A model generated the notes under the pieces. That model ran no database searches and was not told where the DNA came from. It was given only the letters and a program-made list of their open reading frames with translations. Shown piece after piece: positions 50,625-61,000 of a DNA stretch of 64,000 bases. Origin of the DNA: Streptomyces sp. CB09001 (lineage in GTDB: Bacteria; Actinomycetota; Actinomycetes; Streptomycetales; Streptomycetaceae); NCBI RefSeq assembly GCF_003369795.1, contig NZ_CP026730.1, positions 2,418,001 to 2,482,000 on the forward strand, in the 5' to 3' direction. A program made the position numbers and the translations under genes. The stretch's first letter is position 1, and each line of letters begins with the position of its first letter.

Positions 50625-51641
50625 ATGCGCCCCGACACGCCCGCCGAAAACGTCGACCACGCCGCCGAGGCGGCCCGCCTGGAACGCACCGCCGGCCTCT
50701 ACCCCGAGGACGCCGAGGCCCTGCTCCTGCGCGCCGCCGCCCACCTGGAACTGTCCGGCGACCGCCCCGCCGCGACGAAGCTCTACGACCGCCTGCTGTC
50801 CTCCGCGGCTTCCGCCCCTCTGGACAACCCGTCCCTGGTCCGGGCCCTGAAGGCGTCCAACCTCTGGGAGTACGACCACGAGGCGGAGGCCAGGGCGATC
50901 ATCGACGGGGTGCGGGCGGCGTCGCCGCGCGACCCGGCCCCCTGGGTGATCGTGGCCGAGGCCCTGGAGTCCCACGACGAGCTGGAGGCGGCGCAGGAGA
51001 CGTTCACGGAGGGCGCGCGCCTGCTCCTGACGGACGTGCCGGAACCCCCGTACTCCACCCACCCCCTCCTCTACGGCCGCCACCGCGTCCGCCGCATGCT
51101 GGGCCTGGCCCACGACGACTGGGACACCCTGGCCGACACCCTGCACTCGATGCCGGTCTCCCTGGACGAGCTGCACGACCCGAAGCGCGTCTGGTCCCTG
51201 GGCTCGGACAATCCCGCGGACCTGGAGGCGGAGATCCTTCGCCTGCGCGCCGAGCTGGGCGCCTACCGCGAGGCCCTGTCCCGCCCCTTCCCGGTGGCCA
51301 TGCTCCACTGGCCGGCCGCCGAACTGACGGAACTGACCGAGGCGTACCCGTCCCTCGCCTCCGAGTACCCCTCCTACGACGCCCACCTGGCGTCGATAGA
51401 GGCGGCCCTGCGCGAACTGGCCTCCTCGGGCACCCCGAACCTGGGCGTGGTCCCGGGCACGGTCCCCTCCTACGAGGCCTTCGCGGCGTCGGAGGGCGCG
51501 TCCCCGGCCGACCCGGTCCTGCTCCCGCAGTACGCGACGACACTGGCGGCCCGGGGCCTCGCGGTGGCGTGGCCGCCGCAGCGCGGGGCGGATTGCTGGT
51601 GCGGGTCGGGGCGGGCGTACGGGGAGTGCCACGGTCGGTAG
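50625..51641 (+). CDS. TPR-like/SEC-C motif protein
   Basis: A 338-residue protein with helical-repeat (TPR-like) sequence (about 10-130: EAARLERTAGLYPEDAEALLLRAAAHLELSGDRPAATKLYDRLL). The C-terminal zinc-binding SEC-C motif is DCWCGSGRAYGECHG. The function is unknown; SEC-C motifs occur in SecA and many nucleic-acid or protein-interacting proteins. The ATG at 50625 has a weak ribosome binding site. Confidence 0.8.
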   Translation: MRPDTPAENVDHAAEAARLERTAGLYPEDAEALLLRAAAHLELSGDRPAATKLYDRLLSSAASAPLDNPSLVRALKASNLWEYDHEAEARAIIDGVRAASPRDPAPWVIVAEALESHDELEAAQETFTEGARLLLTDVPEPPYSTHPLLYGRHRVRRMLGLAHDDWDTLADTLHSMPVSLDELHDPKRVWSLGSDNPADLEAEILRLRAELGAYREALSRPFPVAMLHWPAAELTELTEAYPSLASEYPSYDAHLASIEAALRELASSGTPNLGVVPGTVPSYEAFAASEGASPADPVLLPQYATTLAARGLAVAWPPQRGADCWCGSGRAYGECHGR

Positions 51642-51745
51642 AAACCGGCGCGGGGGCCGATGAGTTCCGGCGCCGCCGGTCGTCTACAGGTGCGAGAGCC
51701 TCGCCGACAGCGGGCGGGGCGCCACCACCGAGGAGACACGACGAC

Positions 51746-52204
51746 ATGAGCACCGACCAGACGCCCACCGCGGCGGGCAACGGCTTCTCCTACACCCTCA
51801 CCCGCGCCCTGGACGCCCCCGCGGCCCAGGTCTGGCAGGCCTGGACCACCCCCGACCAGTACGCCCAGTGGGCCTACGCCGTCCCCGGCTCCGTGGAGAT
51901 GGACGTCCGCCCCGGCGGCACCTGGAAGGCCACGATGCGCACGCCCGACGGCACGGAGTTCCCCCTGACCGGCTCGTACATCGAGGTCGCCGAGCACTCG
52001 GCCCTGACCATCGGCATGGACATCCCCGGCCGCCCGGACCCCGCGACGATGACCGTGGAACTCGCGGAGGAGGGCCCCCGCAACACCGTGATCACCCTCC
52101 GTCAGACCTGCGACACGGCGGAGGAACGGGACGGCGCGGAGCAGGGCAGCGGGATGCTGCTGGACGGTTTGACGGGGTTCCTGGCGCAGGCGCCGAGGGC
52201 CTGA
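51746..52204 (+). CDS. SRPBCC/AHSA1-like protein
   Basis: A 152-residue START-like protein: YTLTRALDAPAAQVWQAWTTPDQYAQWAYAVPGSVEMDVRPGGTWKATMRTPDG, then TFL-type strands and a C-terminal helix QGSGMLLDGLTGFLAQ. Members bind hydrophobic ligands or act as Hsp90 activator-like domains. The ATG at 51746 follows GAGGAG. Confidence 0.85.
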   Translation: MSTDQTPTAAGNGFSYTLTRALDAPAAQVWQAWTTPDQYAQWAYAVPGSVEMDVRPGGTWKATMRTPDGTEFPLTGSYIEVAEHSALTIGMDIPGRPDPATMTVELAEEGPRNTVITLRQTCDTAEERDGAEQGSGMLLDGLTGFLAQAPRA

Positions 52205-52243
52205 CTCCCCCTACAGCGTCCCGCACACGATGCCGCGGCCCCG

Positions 52244-55200
52244 TCAGGAGCACGGCGGCCGCGCCGGGGTCCCCTCCGGCAGGAGCTCGCGTTCCGCGCG
52301 GGTGTAGTCCCGCCCGGCGGCGGCGCACAGGGTTCGGAACTGGCCGTCGGGGCGCAGGTCGAAGGTCTGGCGTACGGCGCCGGTGTCGACGGTCAGGCGG
52401 TGGCCGTGCACGGAGCCCGTCGACCACCCGCTGGTGGCGGGCCCGACCGCCACCACGAGCGTGCTGGACGCGCCGTCCCCCGCCAGGTCGTGGATCCGGA
52501 CCTGCTCCTTCGCCGTGTCGTACGTGAGGACACTGTCGTCGGGCCCGAACCCGATCAGGGCGTCTCCGGTCGAGACGGGCGCGCTACGGGGCAGTTGCTT
52601 CCCGCGGTCGACGTCCCACACCCGTACCCGCCCGTCGGAATTCCGCACCGCGAGGTGCGAGCCGTCTGCGTCGAACGCGATCGCGCCGAGGCCGGCATCC
52701 ATGTCGAGAGGCAGGCTGACGGCCTGGCCCGACAGTGCCGCGATGCGGCGGGCGGCGCGGACGTCCCACAGCAGGATCTCGCCTCGTCCGGATCCGCCTT
52801 TGGTGACTACGGCAACCTGCCCGGGGTGCGCCGGACGGGGGACGAGCTGACTCTTCACCAGGAAATCGGCGTTGCCGGTGGCACGCGGCCCGGAGTCGGC
52901 GGGGAAGGGGCCGGTGCGCACGGCCGCGTCGGCGGCGTCGACACGTGCGATCTCGCCCTCCTCGGTCAGCAGCACGATCTCGCTGCCCTGCGTCCCGGCG
53001 ACGCTGTCCACCTCCTTCGCCGTCGGCACGGCGTCACCCAGCGGCACACTCTCCCCGAGATCGCGTACGGAGTACGCCCGGTAGAGGCCGCCGTTCTCGT
53101 GCCAGACCACGATGCGCCTCGAGTCGGCCGTCCAAGTGAGCTTCCAGTGCCCGAAGTCCTCGGGTGCCGGTAGCGATACGGCCCTGCGGTGGGTGCGGGA
53201 GGCGTCGAGGACTTCGAGACGTCGCTGCGTGACCTGTGCGACGGAACGCCCGTCCGGCGACATGGCGTACACGGCCGTCCCGCTGTTGTCCTGGAAGGCT
53301 TCGCTGCCGACCCGTTCCCCGCGCACGACCATCAGCGCGGTGCCGACGGGTACGAGAACGGTGAGCCCGCCGTCCGCACGCGGTACCGCTGCGACCCCCG
53401 CGTACGACGCGGACGTGCTGCCCGAGGTGGGGATGCGGGTGCGGTAGGTGTCCCCGGTACGCAGATCGGTCAGAGTCGGCTCGGCGTAACCTCCCTTCTC
53501 CGACAGTTCAGAGGTGTACATGTCCGCCGCGCCTGCCACGCCGTACCTCGACGTGGCGTCTTCGGCGCTTCCGGCAGTGGGCAGTCCGGTCTTGCGGCCG
53601 GGACTGCGGCCGAGTTCCTGTACATACGGCCTGGTGACGTCGGTCCTGGCCAGGACCTCACCGCCCGCTCGCAACTCCGCGGTGACGCCGCCGTCCTGGG
53701 TGGTGAAGGTGGACCGAAGCCGACCTGTGGTGAAGTCCCTGACGTCGACGCGTTGGACGTCGTCCTTCCTGCCGATGGTCACCACGGTGTTCGCATCGGA
53801 GGTGAACGCCGCTTCCCGCAGGCCCGTCTCGGGAACGAGCCCGGCCGGTACGTCGAGACGCTCACCGGAAGGCAACCGCCAGGCCTCGGCGAAGGCCGGG
53901 GTGCACCGCCGGTCGTCGCGATAGCACTCGTCGGACCTGTCGCTCACCGCCAGCAGCAGCCTCGTCCCGTCACTGCTGAAGTCCAGAGCCACGGCGGGCT
54001 TCTCCGGAGCCTCGTGGTCACCGAGGGTCAGAACCGCGGGGGGCTCCGTGCCGCCCAGCCGCCACAGCCGCACCCCGTTGCCGGCGCTCGCGGCGAAGAA
54101 GTGACCGTTCGGGCTGAGTCCGGTCACCAGATCGCCTTCCGGTACGCCGCTCAGCTCCCTTGTCGCGGGTCGTCCGTCGAGCGCTCCGGTGACCACGGTG
54201 ATGGTCGACCGGTCTCCACTGGGCGGTTCCGACCGGACGACGAGCGTGCGGCCGTCGACGGTGGCGTCCATCCCGGTGACCCGGCCCTTCCACACCGACG
54301 GGTACCCGGCGAGCAGGTACTGGTCTCGCACGTACTGGTCGAGCAGCGCCTGGCGGGTCGTCGCGGTCCGGCGGGCGTTCCATGCGGCCAGCGCGAGTTG
54401 CAACGCGGTGGTGGGGTCGCTGTCGGGGCGGCCCTCGGCGGCCTGGGCGAGCAGGCCCGACGCCTGAGTCCGCAACTGCCGTTCCGATCGCTTCAGGCTC
54501 TGCCAGTTGGTGAACGCCAGGGCCACCGCGAGGACGGTGAGCACGGCGAGCGACGCGACGGCGGCCCGTCTGAGCCGGGTACCGCGCCTTGAGTGACGGC
54601 GGCTGAGGAGGACGTAGTCGTGCTCGTCGGCGGAGATGTCCTCGGGGTGCTCGATCGTTCTGCGTTCCGCCTCGACCAGGTCGGTGCCGCTCAGCAGATG
54701 CGTAGGCTGTCGGGACTGGTCCTGCCAGCGCTGCAGGTCGGTCCGGAGCTGTTCCTGCCAGGCGCGGAAATCCCGGGAGTCGACAAGCCAGTCCTTCAGG
54801 AGGGGCCAGTGCTCGGTCAGGGCCTCATGTGCCAGGTCGACGATCTCTTCGCCTTCGGTACCCGGGGTGCGGGAGAGGACGATGAGCTTGCTGGGGGCAA
54901 GTAGGCGCGCCATGCCGAGGAGTTCGGACGGCAGGTCCGCCGTGCGGGCCGGGCGGCGGGAGAAGGCGACACCGTCACCGGGACGGGCGAGCTGTACGAA
55001 CAGCCTTCGGGCACGCCTGCGCTGGGCCGGTGTCAATCGGTCCAGCTTGCCGTCCGCGTAGCCGACCAGTGCGCCGGCCACGCCGCCGAGCTCGTCGTAG
55101 GCCTCATGGGTGAGGGTGAGCATCGAGCGGTCGCGGTGCTTCCACAACTCGGTGAGAGCGAACTGGACCAGCGGCATCCGCCCGGGCTCGTCACCCGCGT

Positions 55201-56512
55201 CCTCGACGATCCGCTTCGGCAGCCCCGGCTCGAACCGGAACCCCCGTACGGCGTCGACGGGTGCGGTGATCGCCCGCTCCAGGTCGGCGGCGGCCAGTGG
55301 TGCCACGAACTGCACGGCGTCGCTCACGAGGTCGGACGTGTCGGCCGTCACCAGTACGTCGAGGGAGTCGGGCCGCGCGGTGGCGACGACCTTCAGCACT
55401 GCCGCACCGTCCTCGCCCGCCAGGGAGACGAGCAAGGTGAACAGATCGCGGGCTTCCTCGGACATGGCGCCCGCGTACTCCTCCAGCTGGTCGACGAAGA
55501 GGACGTGACCGGCGCCTTCCGCGCGGGCGAGGATCCTGCTGCGCAACTCCGCGAGCACGTCGTGACGGGCGTCCAGGAGGTCGGCCAGCTGCTCGGCCCT
55601 GACGAGCCGCTCCACTTCGTCCAGCTCCGGTTCCACAAGCCCCGTCACCGTGCGGGCGAGCACAGCCGAGGCGCGTGTCCCGGGCAGGGCACGCAGCCTG
55701 GTCACGCTCATGCCGTCGGCCCGCAGCCGAGGCAGCACCCCTGCCCGTACGAGGGAGGACTTCCCGCATCCAGAGGGCCCGGCCACCAAGGTCACCGGAC
55801 GCCTGTGCACGGCATCGTGTACGCGGGAGGTCTCACTGTCACGGCCGTGGAAGAACTCCGCGTCGTTCTCCGTGAACGCCTTGAGCCCCTGGAACGGGCA
55901 GCGCGGCTCGTCGAGCGCAGGTTCGTCGATCAGTTCAGCCGATGGCAGCAGGTACGCGGTGCTCGCTCTCCGGTACGCCGCGACCGTCATGCCGACGACA
56001 CCCTGCTCCGCGTCGTCCCAGACCGGCGACCCGCTGAAGCCTTGCACGATGCGCGGCCCGGGCTCCGGCACCTCCATCTGCAACCAGCCCGAGCCCTCCT
56101 TCGCGCGCAGCAGACCCCAGGCCCACATCCCGAGGTCGGCCCCGGCGGGGTAGCCGAACGCCCGAAACGTGTGGCCCCACAAGTCGGTCCCGTCGACGAG
56201 CGGCACCGGGCGTGCGCCTTCGACTGCCGCCTCGAGCCGTAGCAGTGCGACGTCCGCCCCGCCGCGCCGCCAGGACACCACGCTCGCCCGTGTCCCGGGA
56301 CGGCCGGGCAACAGAGGGAAGTCGAGGCTCACGGGCGTGCCGGGCGCCCGCTCCACGGCATGCGATTCCCCGACGGCCCTGGCCACGACATGGGCACAGG
56401 TGCACACCACATCGACAGCGACGAGAAACCCGGCTCCGACCACCTCACCGGCAGGCGTGCAGATCCGCACCTGTGCCGCCTCAAGGGCATCGCTCCCCCG
56501 GGCACCTGCCAT
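52244..56512 (-). CDS. Trypsin-like protease / nSTAND ATPase / beta-propeller fusion
   Basis: A 1422-residue multidomain protein. Residues about 12-195 form a trypsin-like domain with His41 (CTCAHVVA), Asp87 (GGADVALLRL) and Ser160 (GFSGSPVWD). From about 205 an nSTAND1 NTPase follows: CPFQGLKAFTENDAEFFHGRD, Walker A AGPSGCGKSSL (244-254) and Walker B HVLFVDQLEEYA (336-347). A TM-like segment (650-668) and a C-terminal WD40-like propeller (about 740-1390) complete it. Protease-STAND-propeller proteins are thought to be signal-activated NTPases of conflict or stress systems, where the propeller senses and the protease executes. The start at 56512 follows GGGGG. The ligand is unknown. Confidence 0.85.
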   Translation of the reverse strand: MAGARGSDALEAAQVRICTPAGEVVGAGFLVAVDVVCTCAHVVARAVGESHAVERAPGTPVSLDFPLLPGRPGTRASVVSWRRGGADVALLRLEAAVEGARPVPLVDGTDLWGHTFRAFGYPAGADLGMWAWGLLRAKEGSGWLQMEVPEPGPRIVQGFSGSPVWDDAEQGVVGMTVAAYRRASTAYLLPSAELIDEPALDEPRCPFQGLKAFTENDAEFFHGRDSETSRVHDAVHRRPVTLVAGPSGCGKSSLVRAGVLPRLRADGMSVTRLRALPGTRASAVLARTVTGLVEPELDEVERLVRAEQLADLLDARHDVLAELRSRILARAEGAGHVLFVDQLEEYAGAMSEEARDLFTLLVSLAGEDGAAVLKVVATARPDSLDVLVTADTSDLVSDAVQFVAPLAAADLERAITAPVDAVRGFRFEPGLPKRIVEDAGDEPGRMPLVQFALTELWKHRDRSMLTLTHEAYDELGGVAGALVGYADGKLDRLTPAQRRRARRLFVQLARPGDGVAFSRRPARTADLPSELLGMARLLAPSKLIVLSRTPGTEGEEIVDLAHEALTEHWPLLKDWLVDSRDFRAWQEQLRTDLQRWQDQSRQPTHLLSGTDLVEAERRTIEHPEDISADEHDYVLLSRRHSRRGTRLRRAAVASLAVLTVLAVALAFTNWQSLKRSERQLRTQASGLLAQAAEGRPDSDPTTALQLALAAWNARRTATTRQALLDQYVRDQYLLAGYPSVWKGRVTGMDATVDGRTLVVRSEPPSGDRSTITVVTGALDGRPATRELSGVPEGDLVTGLSPNGHFFAASAGNGVRLWRLGGTEPPAVLTLGDHEAPEKPAVALDFSSDGTRLLLAVSDRSDECYRDDRRCTPAFAEAWRLPSGERLDVPAGLVPETGLREAAFTSDANTVVTIGRKDDVQRVDVRDFTTGRLRSTFTTQDGGVTAELRAGGEVLARTDVTRPYVQELGRSPGRKTGLPTAGSAEDATSRYGVAGAADMYTSELSEKGGYAEPTLTDLRTGDTYRTRIPTSGSTSASYAGVAAVPRADGGLTVLVPVGTALMVVRGERVGSEAFQDNSGTAVYAMSPDGRSVAQVTQRRLEVLDASRTHRRAVSLPAPEDFGHWKLTWTADSRRIVVWHENGGLYRAYSVRDLGESVPLGDAVPTAKEVDSVAGTQGSEIVLLTEEGEIARVDAADAAVRTGPFPADSGPRATGNADFLVKSQLVPRPAHPGQVAVVTKGGSGRGEILLWDVRAARRIAALSGQAVSLPLDMDAGLGAIAFDADGSHLAVRNSDGRVRVWDVDRGKQLPRSAPVSTGDALIGFGPDDSVLTYDTAKEQVRIHDLAGDGASSTLVVAVGPATSGWSTGSVHGHRLTVDTGAVRQTFDLRPDGQFRTLCAAAGRDYTRAERELLPEGTPARPPCS

Positions 56513-56888
56513 GAACTGCCCCCGTCTTCCGACTCGTCGCAGTGCACGCCAGCATCCCCCGGCGGAACGAAATCACACAACACGGCGCGCTCACGCTCCA
56601 GTTGACCCGTGAGCAACGCGCCGCACGCATCCCTGAACCATCCGCTCCCCTGCGGCGGACGACTTCCGGCGGTCGCGTCCACCCGCGGCGGCTGCGCCGG
56701 AGCCACGCCGACATGCCGGCCACGACGGCGAGCACCACCAGGTTGGCCACGAGGGCCGGGGTGTCGCCCGCCGGGGCGACGGTGGTCTCCCGCCAGACGA
56801 TCCCGGCGACGGTCGGCGCGACGACGCTCAGCACCACGCCGACGAACTTCCGGACCGGCGTCCACTGCACCGAGGCGCACAGCGGCAC
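56481..56888 (-). CDS. Possible small two-TM membrane protein, start uncertain
   Basis: The 540-base gap between the STAND and arr genes carries a minus-strand reading frame with two good hydrophobic segments (FVGVVLSVVAPTVAGIVW and VANLVVLAVVAGMSAWL). A basic, cysteine-containing tail overlaps the STAND start by 32 bases. GTGs at 56888 and 56873 are possible starts, but neither has a clear ribosome binding site. It may be an accessory of the STAND protein or a chance frame. Confidence 0.35.
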   Translation of the reverse strand: MPLCASVQWTPVRKFVGVVLSVVAPTVAGIVWRETTVAPAGDTPALVANLVVLAVVAGMSAWLRRSRRGWTRPPEVVRRRGADGSGMRAARCSRVNWSVSAPCCVISFRRGMLACTATSRKTGAVHGRCPGERCP

Positions 56889-57052
56889 CCCACCGGCGAC
56901 GCGGATCGGGCCGCCGCACGGCGCCGGACCGGGAACGTCGGTCCCGTACGCCCGCAGTCCCCGCGTCCACGGAGAAGAGGGTGCCAGCAACGCCTGTGCG
57001 GCGCAGCGCGTTCCGACCGAGCAGCCGACGGACGCCACCGCCGGAGGCCGAG

Positions 57053-57463
57053 TCAGTTGATGATCTCGGCCCGCCCCTCCCGACTCATCGCGGCCAGCCG
57101 GTCCCGCCACATCCGGAGGGCCTCGGGCGTCTGCCGCGTCCAGTCGGTGACTTCACCGAGGACGCGGAGCGGCTCCGTGCTGCGGTAGGAACGGGTGGGG
57201 TTGCCGGGGAACTTCTTGTCGGTCACGTTCGGGTCGTTCTCGAACTCCCCGGTCGGCTCGACGGCATACACCCGCGGTTCCCCGTCACCGGCGGCAAGCT
57301 CGGCGGCGAGCCCCGCGCCATCACGCAACGCGGTGAAGTAGACGTGGTTCATCACGATCTCGGGCCGGTAGTTCGAAGGGAAGCCGGCGGTGAGGTGCTC
57401 CCCGACCCGCAAGTCGGCCTTCGTACCGTGAAAGAACGGCCCTTCGTCCAACACCTGGTCCAT
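57053..57463 (-). CDS. arr: Rifampin ADP-ribosyltransferase Arr
   Basis: A 136-residue enzyme matching Arr closely: FFHGTKADLRVGEHLTAGFPSNYRPEIVMNHVYFTALRDGAGLAAELAAGDGEPRVYAVEPTGEFENDPNVTDKKFPGNPTRSYRS. It transfers ADP-ribose from NAD to rifamycins, giving intrinsic resistance. The length is typical. It is divergent from vsr. Confidence 0.95.
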   Translation of the reverse strand: MDQVLDEGPFFHGTKADLRVGEHLTAGFPSNYRPEIVMNHVYFTALRDGAGLAAELAAGDGEPRVYAVEPTGEFENDPNVTDKKFPGNPTRSYRSTEPLRVLGEVTDWTRQTPEALRMWRDRLAAMSREGRAEIIN

Positions 57464-57549
57464 CGCGGCAGGTTATCAACGCGAGCCGTGGCCGACGGTC
57501 GAAACAGCTCCCGCGGAAAGCCGTGCCTGTTCTCCGGCACAATGACAAC

Positions 57550-57999
57550 GTGCCCGAGCCCGTTCCGCCCTCCGCCTCCGTGTCCGCCCGCATGAGTCGG
57601 CAGGGCTCCCGCGACACCGCGCCGGAGATCGCGGTGCGGCGGCTGCTCCACGCGTCGGGCCTGCGCTACCGCGTGAACGTGCCGGTGCCGGGCATGCCCC
57701 GCCGCACGATCGACATCGTCTTCCCCAGAGCCAAGGTCGCGATCTTCCTCGACGGCTGCTTCTGGCACGGCTGCCCGCAGCACGCCACGCAGCCGAAGTC
57801 GAACGCGGAGTGGTGGCGCAACAAGCTGGACAAGAACATGGCCCGCGACGTGGAGACGACCAGGCACTTGCAGGACCAGGGGTGGACGGTACTTCGATTT
57901 TGGGAGCACGAGGCGCCGGAGGACGTGGCGAACCGGGTCAGCAGATCCCTGATTGGGGCCATCGTTCCCGCCGCAGGATTCACACCGGGCGGGCTTTGA
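57550..57999 (+). CDS. vsr: Very short patch repair (Vsr) endonuclease
   Basis: A 149-residue Vsr-type nuclease. It shows MSRQGSRDTAPEIAVRRLLHASGLRYRVNVPVPGMPRRTIDIVFPRAKVAIFLDGCFWHGCP with the metal-binding Asp (IDIVF) and the histidine-cysteine zinc region, then WWRNKLDKNMARD and LRFWEHE. The GTG at 57550 is the likeliest start; an ATG at 57592 would remove an unconserved leader. Classical Vsr repairs T:G mismatches arising from m5C methylation, but no cytosine methyltransferase gene is in the window. The helicase gene begins 92 bases later on the same strand. Confidence 0.88.
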   Translation: MPEPVPPSASVSARMSRQGSRDTAPEIAVRRLLHASGLRYRVNVPVPGMPRRTIDIVFPRAKVAIFLDGCFWHGCPQHATQPKSNAEWWRNKLDKNMARDVETTRHLQDQGWTVLRFWEHEAPEDVANRVSRSLIGAIVPAAGFTPGGL

Positions 58000-58091
58000 A
58001 AGGCCCCCTTCTGATCAGTCGGCCCACCCCTCGTGTCAGTGGCTCCTGCTAGAACTGCATCCACAACAACATGGTGGGGAAAGGGGTCGGG

Positions 58092-61000
58092 GTGGAGCAG
58101 CCGCGGAGTGGGGAGCAGCCGGTCGCGGGAGTCTACGAGCAACTGGTCACGGATCGCCTACGCGGTGAACTGGAGCGCCTTGAGGCCGCGGGCTGGAAGG
58201 CCATCGACACCGAGGTCGGCGCAGAATCGTCACCTCATGTGCTGGCCCGCCACGTCGGTGACATAGTGGCTCGCCACCTCAACCAGCTCCGGCCCGAACA
58301 CCGAGTTCCCTTCGCCAACCGCGTCCTCGAGTCCCTGGCGGCAGAGGGCGGTGGGCAGGGCGGCGCCGAGCCCGTCAGCGCCATCGCCGAGGGCCCCAGG
58401 CAGTTGCTGGCTCTGGCGGAACAGGAGGCACCGGGTGCCTATGCGATCCGTCCGCTCACGCCCCTCTCCGAGACCTCGCTTCTCACCAACTCCCCCGAGG
58501 ACCTGAACCTGGGCTCGGAGTTGCGGGCCGAGTTGGCCACTGCGGATCGGATCGACCTGCTCTGTGCCTTCGTGAAGTGGTACGGCATCCGCGTGCTGGA
58601 GGATTCACTCCTGGCGGCCAAGGAGCGGGACGTCCCGATCCGGATCATCACCACGACCTACATGGGCGCCACGGACCGACGCGCGCTCGACCGGCTCGTG
58701 CGCGAATTCGGCGCCACCGTGAAGGTGAACTACGAGACCCGCTCGACCCGGCTGCACGCCAAAGCGTGGCTGTTCCGGCGCAGGACCGGATTCGACACGG
58801 CGTACGTCGGCAGCTCGAACCTCTCCCGTGCGGCGCTGCTCGACGGCCTGGAGTGGAACGTACGGCTGTCGTCGGTGGCCACACCGGCGGTGATGGAGAA
58901 GTTCGAGGCCACCTTCGAGGCGTACTGGAACGACGCGGCGTTCGAGACGTACGACCCGGATGAAGACGGCAAACGCCTCGACGCGGCGCTCGCCCAGGCG
59001 GGTGGGACGGTGTCGACCACAGACTTGAAGATCAACCTTTCCGGTCTTCAGGTGCATCCCTTCCCGCACCAGCGGGACATGCTGGAGCGCCTCAGCGCAG
59101 AGCGCGAGATCCGCGGACGGCACCGCAACCTGCTGGTCGCGGCGACCGGCACGGGGAAGACCGTGATGGCCGCCCTCGACTACCGCGACCTGAGTCATCA
59201 GGCGACCTCCGGTCGACCGAGGCTGCTGTTCGTGGCGCATCGCAAGGAGATCCTCAAGCAGTCCTTGCGTACGTATCGCGAAGTGCTGGACGACGCCTCG
59301 TTCGGCGAGTTGCTGTACGGCGGGGCCGATCCGCAGGAGTGGACCCACGTCTTCGCCAGCGTCCAGTCACTCAACGTCCAGAGGCTGGAGCAGCTCGCGC
59401 CAGACCACTTCGACGTCATCGTCATCGACGAGTTCCACCACGCCACGGCCGGTACGTACCGCCGGGTGATCGAACACTTCACACCGAAGGAGCTGCTGGG
59501 ACTCACCGCCACCCCTGAGCGGATGGACGGGCTCAACGTCCAGGACGAATTCTTCGATGGACGCATCGCCGCCGAGATGAGGCTTTGGGAGGCCCTGGAG
59601 AACGACCTGCTGTCTCCCTTCCACTACTTCGGCATCCCTGACGGGACCGAACTCACGAATCTCGGCTGGCAAAAGGGCTCGTACGCCGATCAAGAGCTTG
59701 GCAACCTGCTGACCGGCAACGACGCGCGAGCGCGCATCATCGTCAAGCAGGTCCGGGACAAGATCTCCGACCCCGGTGCCATGCGTGCGCTCGGCTTCTG
59801 CGTCACCAAGGCGCACGCCCATTTCATGGCCGACTACTTCCGCAAGGCCGGTTTCCAGGCTGCGGCCCTCGACAGCGACTCGTCGTCCGAGGTGCGCGCT
59901 CAAGCGCTGCGTGACCTCCAGGACGGCAAGCTCCAGGTCATCTTCTCGGTGGACCTGTTCAACGAGGGTCTCGACATCCCGCACGTGGACACCCTCCTCC
60001 TGCTGCGGCCCACCAACAGCGCCACCGTCTTCCTCCAGCAGCTGGGCCGGGGGCTACGGCGTACCGACACGAAGCCGGTCCTCACGGTCCTGGACTTCAT
60101 CGGGCAGCACCGAGCGGAGTTCCGCTTCGAGGAGCAGTTCCGGGCCATGACCAATCTGTCGCGCAATCGGCTGGTCGAGCACATCGAGCGCGGCTTTCCG
60201 CAGTTGCCGTCGGGCTGCCAGATCATCCTGGAGGGCAAGGCCAAGAATCTGGTCCTCGAGAACATCAGGACGCAATTGGCCGCCACGGTGAAGACGCTGG
60301 TGAAGGAGGTCAAGGAGTACAGCACCCCTCTGCTCGCCGACTATCTCCGGGAGAGCCGCAGAGAGATCAAGGAGCTGTACAAGAACGGCAACTCCTGGAC
60401 CCTCGTGCTGCGTCGTGCCGGCCTGGTCACCGAACCGGCTACGCCGGGTGAGGAAGCCCTGCTCAAGCGAGTCCACGCGTTCCTGCACGTGGACGATCCC
60501 GAGCGTGCGCAGGCGTATCTGAGCCTTCTGGCGGACGACGCCCCTCCGTACGGGGAACTCGACCAGACCGGCCAGGCCTACGCCCGCATGCTGTTCTTCA
60601 ACCTGTGGGACAACGCGGGCGGGTTCACCAGCTACCCGGAGGGGCTTGCGACGCTGCGTCCGCAGCGAGCCCTGAGGGATGAACTCCGGCAGGTGCTGTC
60701 GTACGTCATCGACCGAGCCGACCATGTCCCGATCCCGCTGTCCGATGGCCTCGGCTCTGTACCGCTGAAGGTCCACAGCTCGTACAACCGGTCGGAGATA
60801 CTGGCCGCGCTCGGCGTCGCCCGGTTCGGTGGGCAGATGCCGAGATCCTTCGCCCAGGGCGTGCAGTGGGCGGAAGAGTTCCGGACGGACGCGCTGCTGA
60901 TCACGCTTGAGAAGGACGAGAAGGACTTCTCGCCCACCGTCCGGTACAAGGACTACGCGATCAGCCCGACTCTCTTCCACTGGGAGTCCCAGAACGCGAT

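Noticed and set aside
56542..57060. Plus-strand open frame in the gap between STAND and arr genes
   Set aside because: No ribosome binding site or recognisable sequence; the minus strand with two hydrophobic segments is the better, still weak, candidate.
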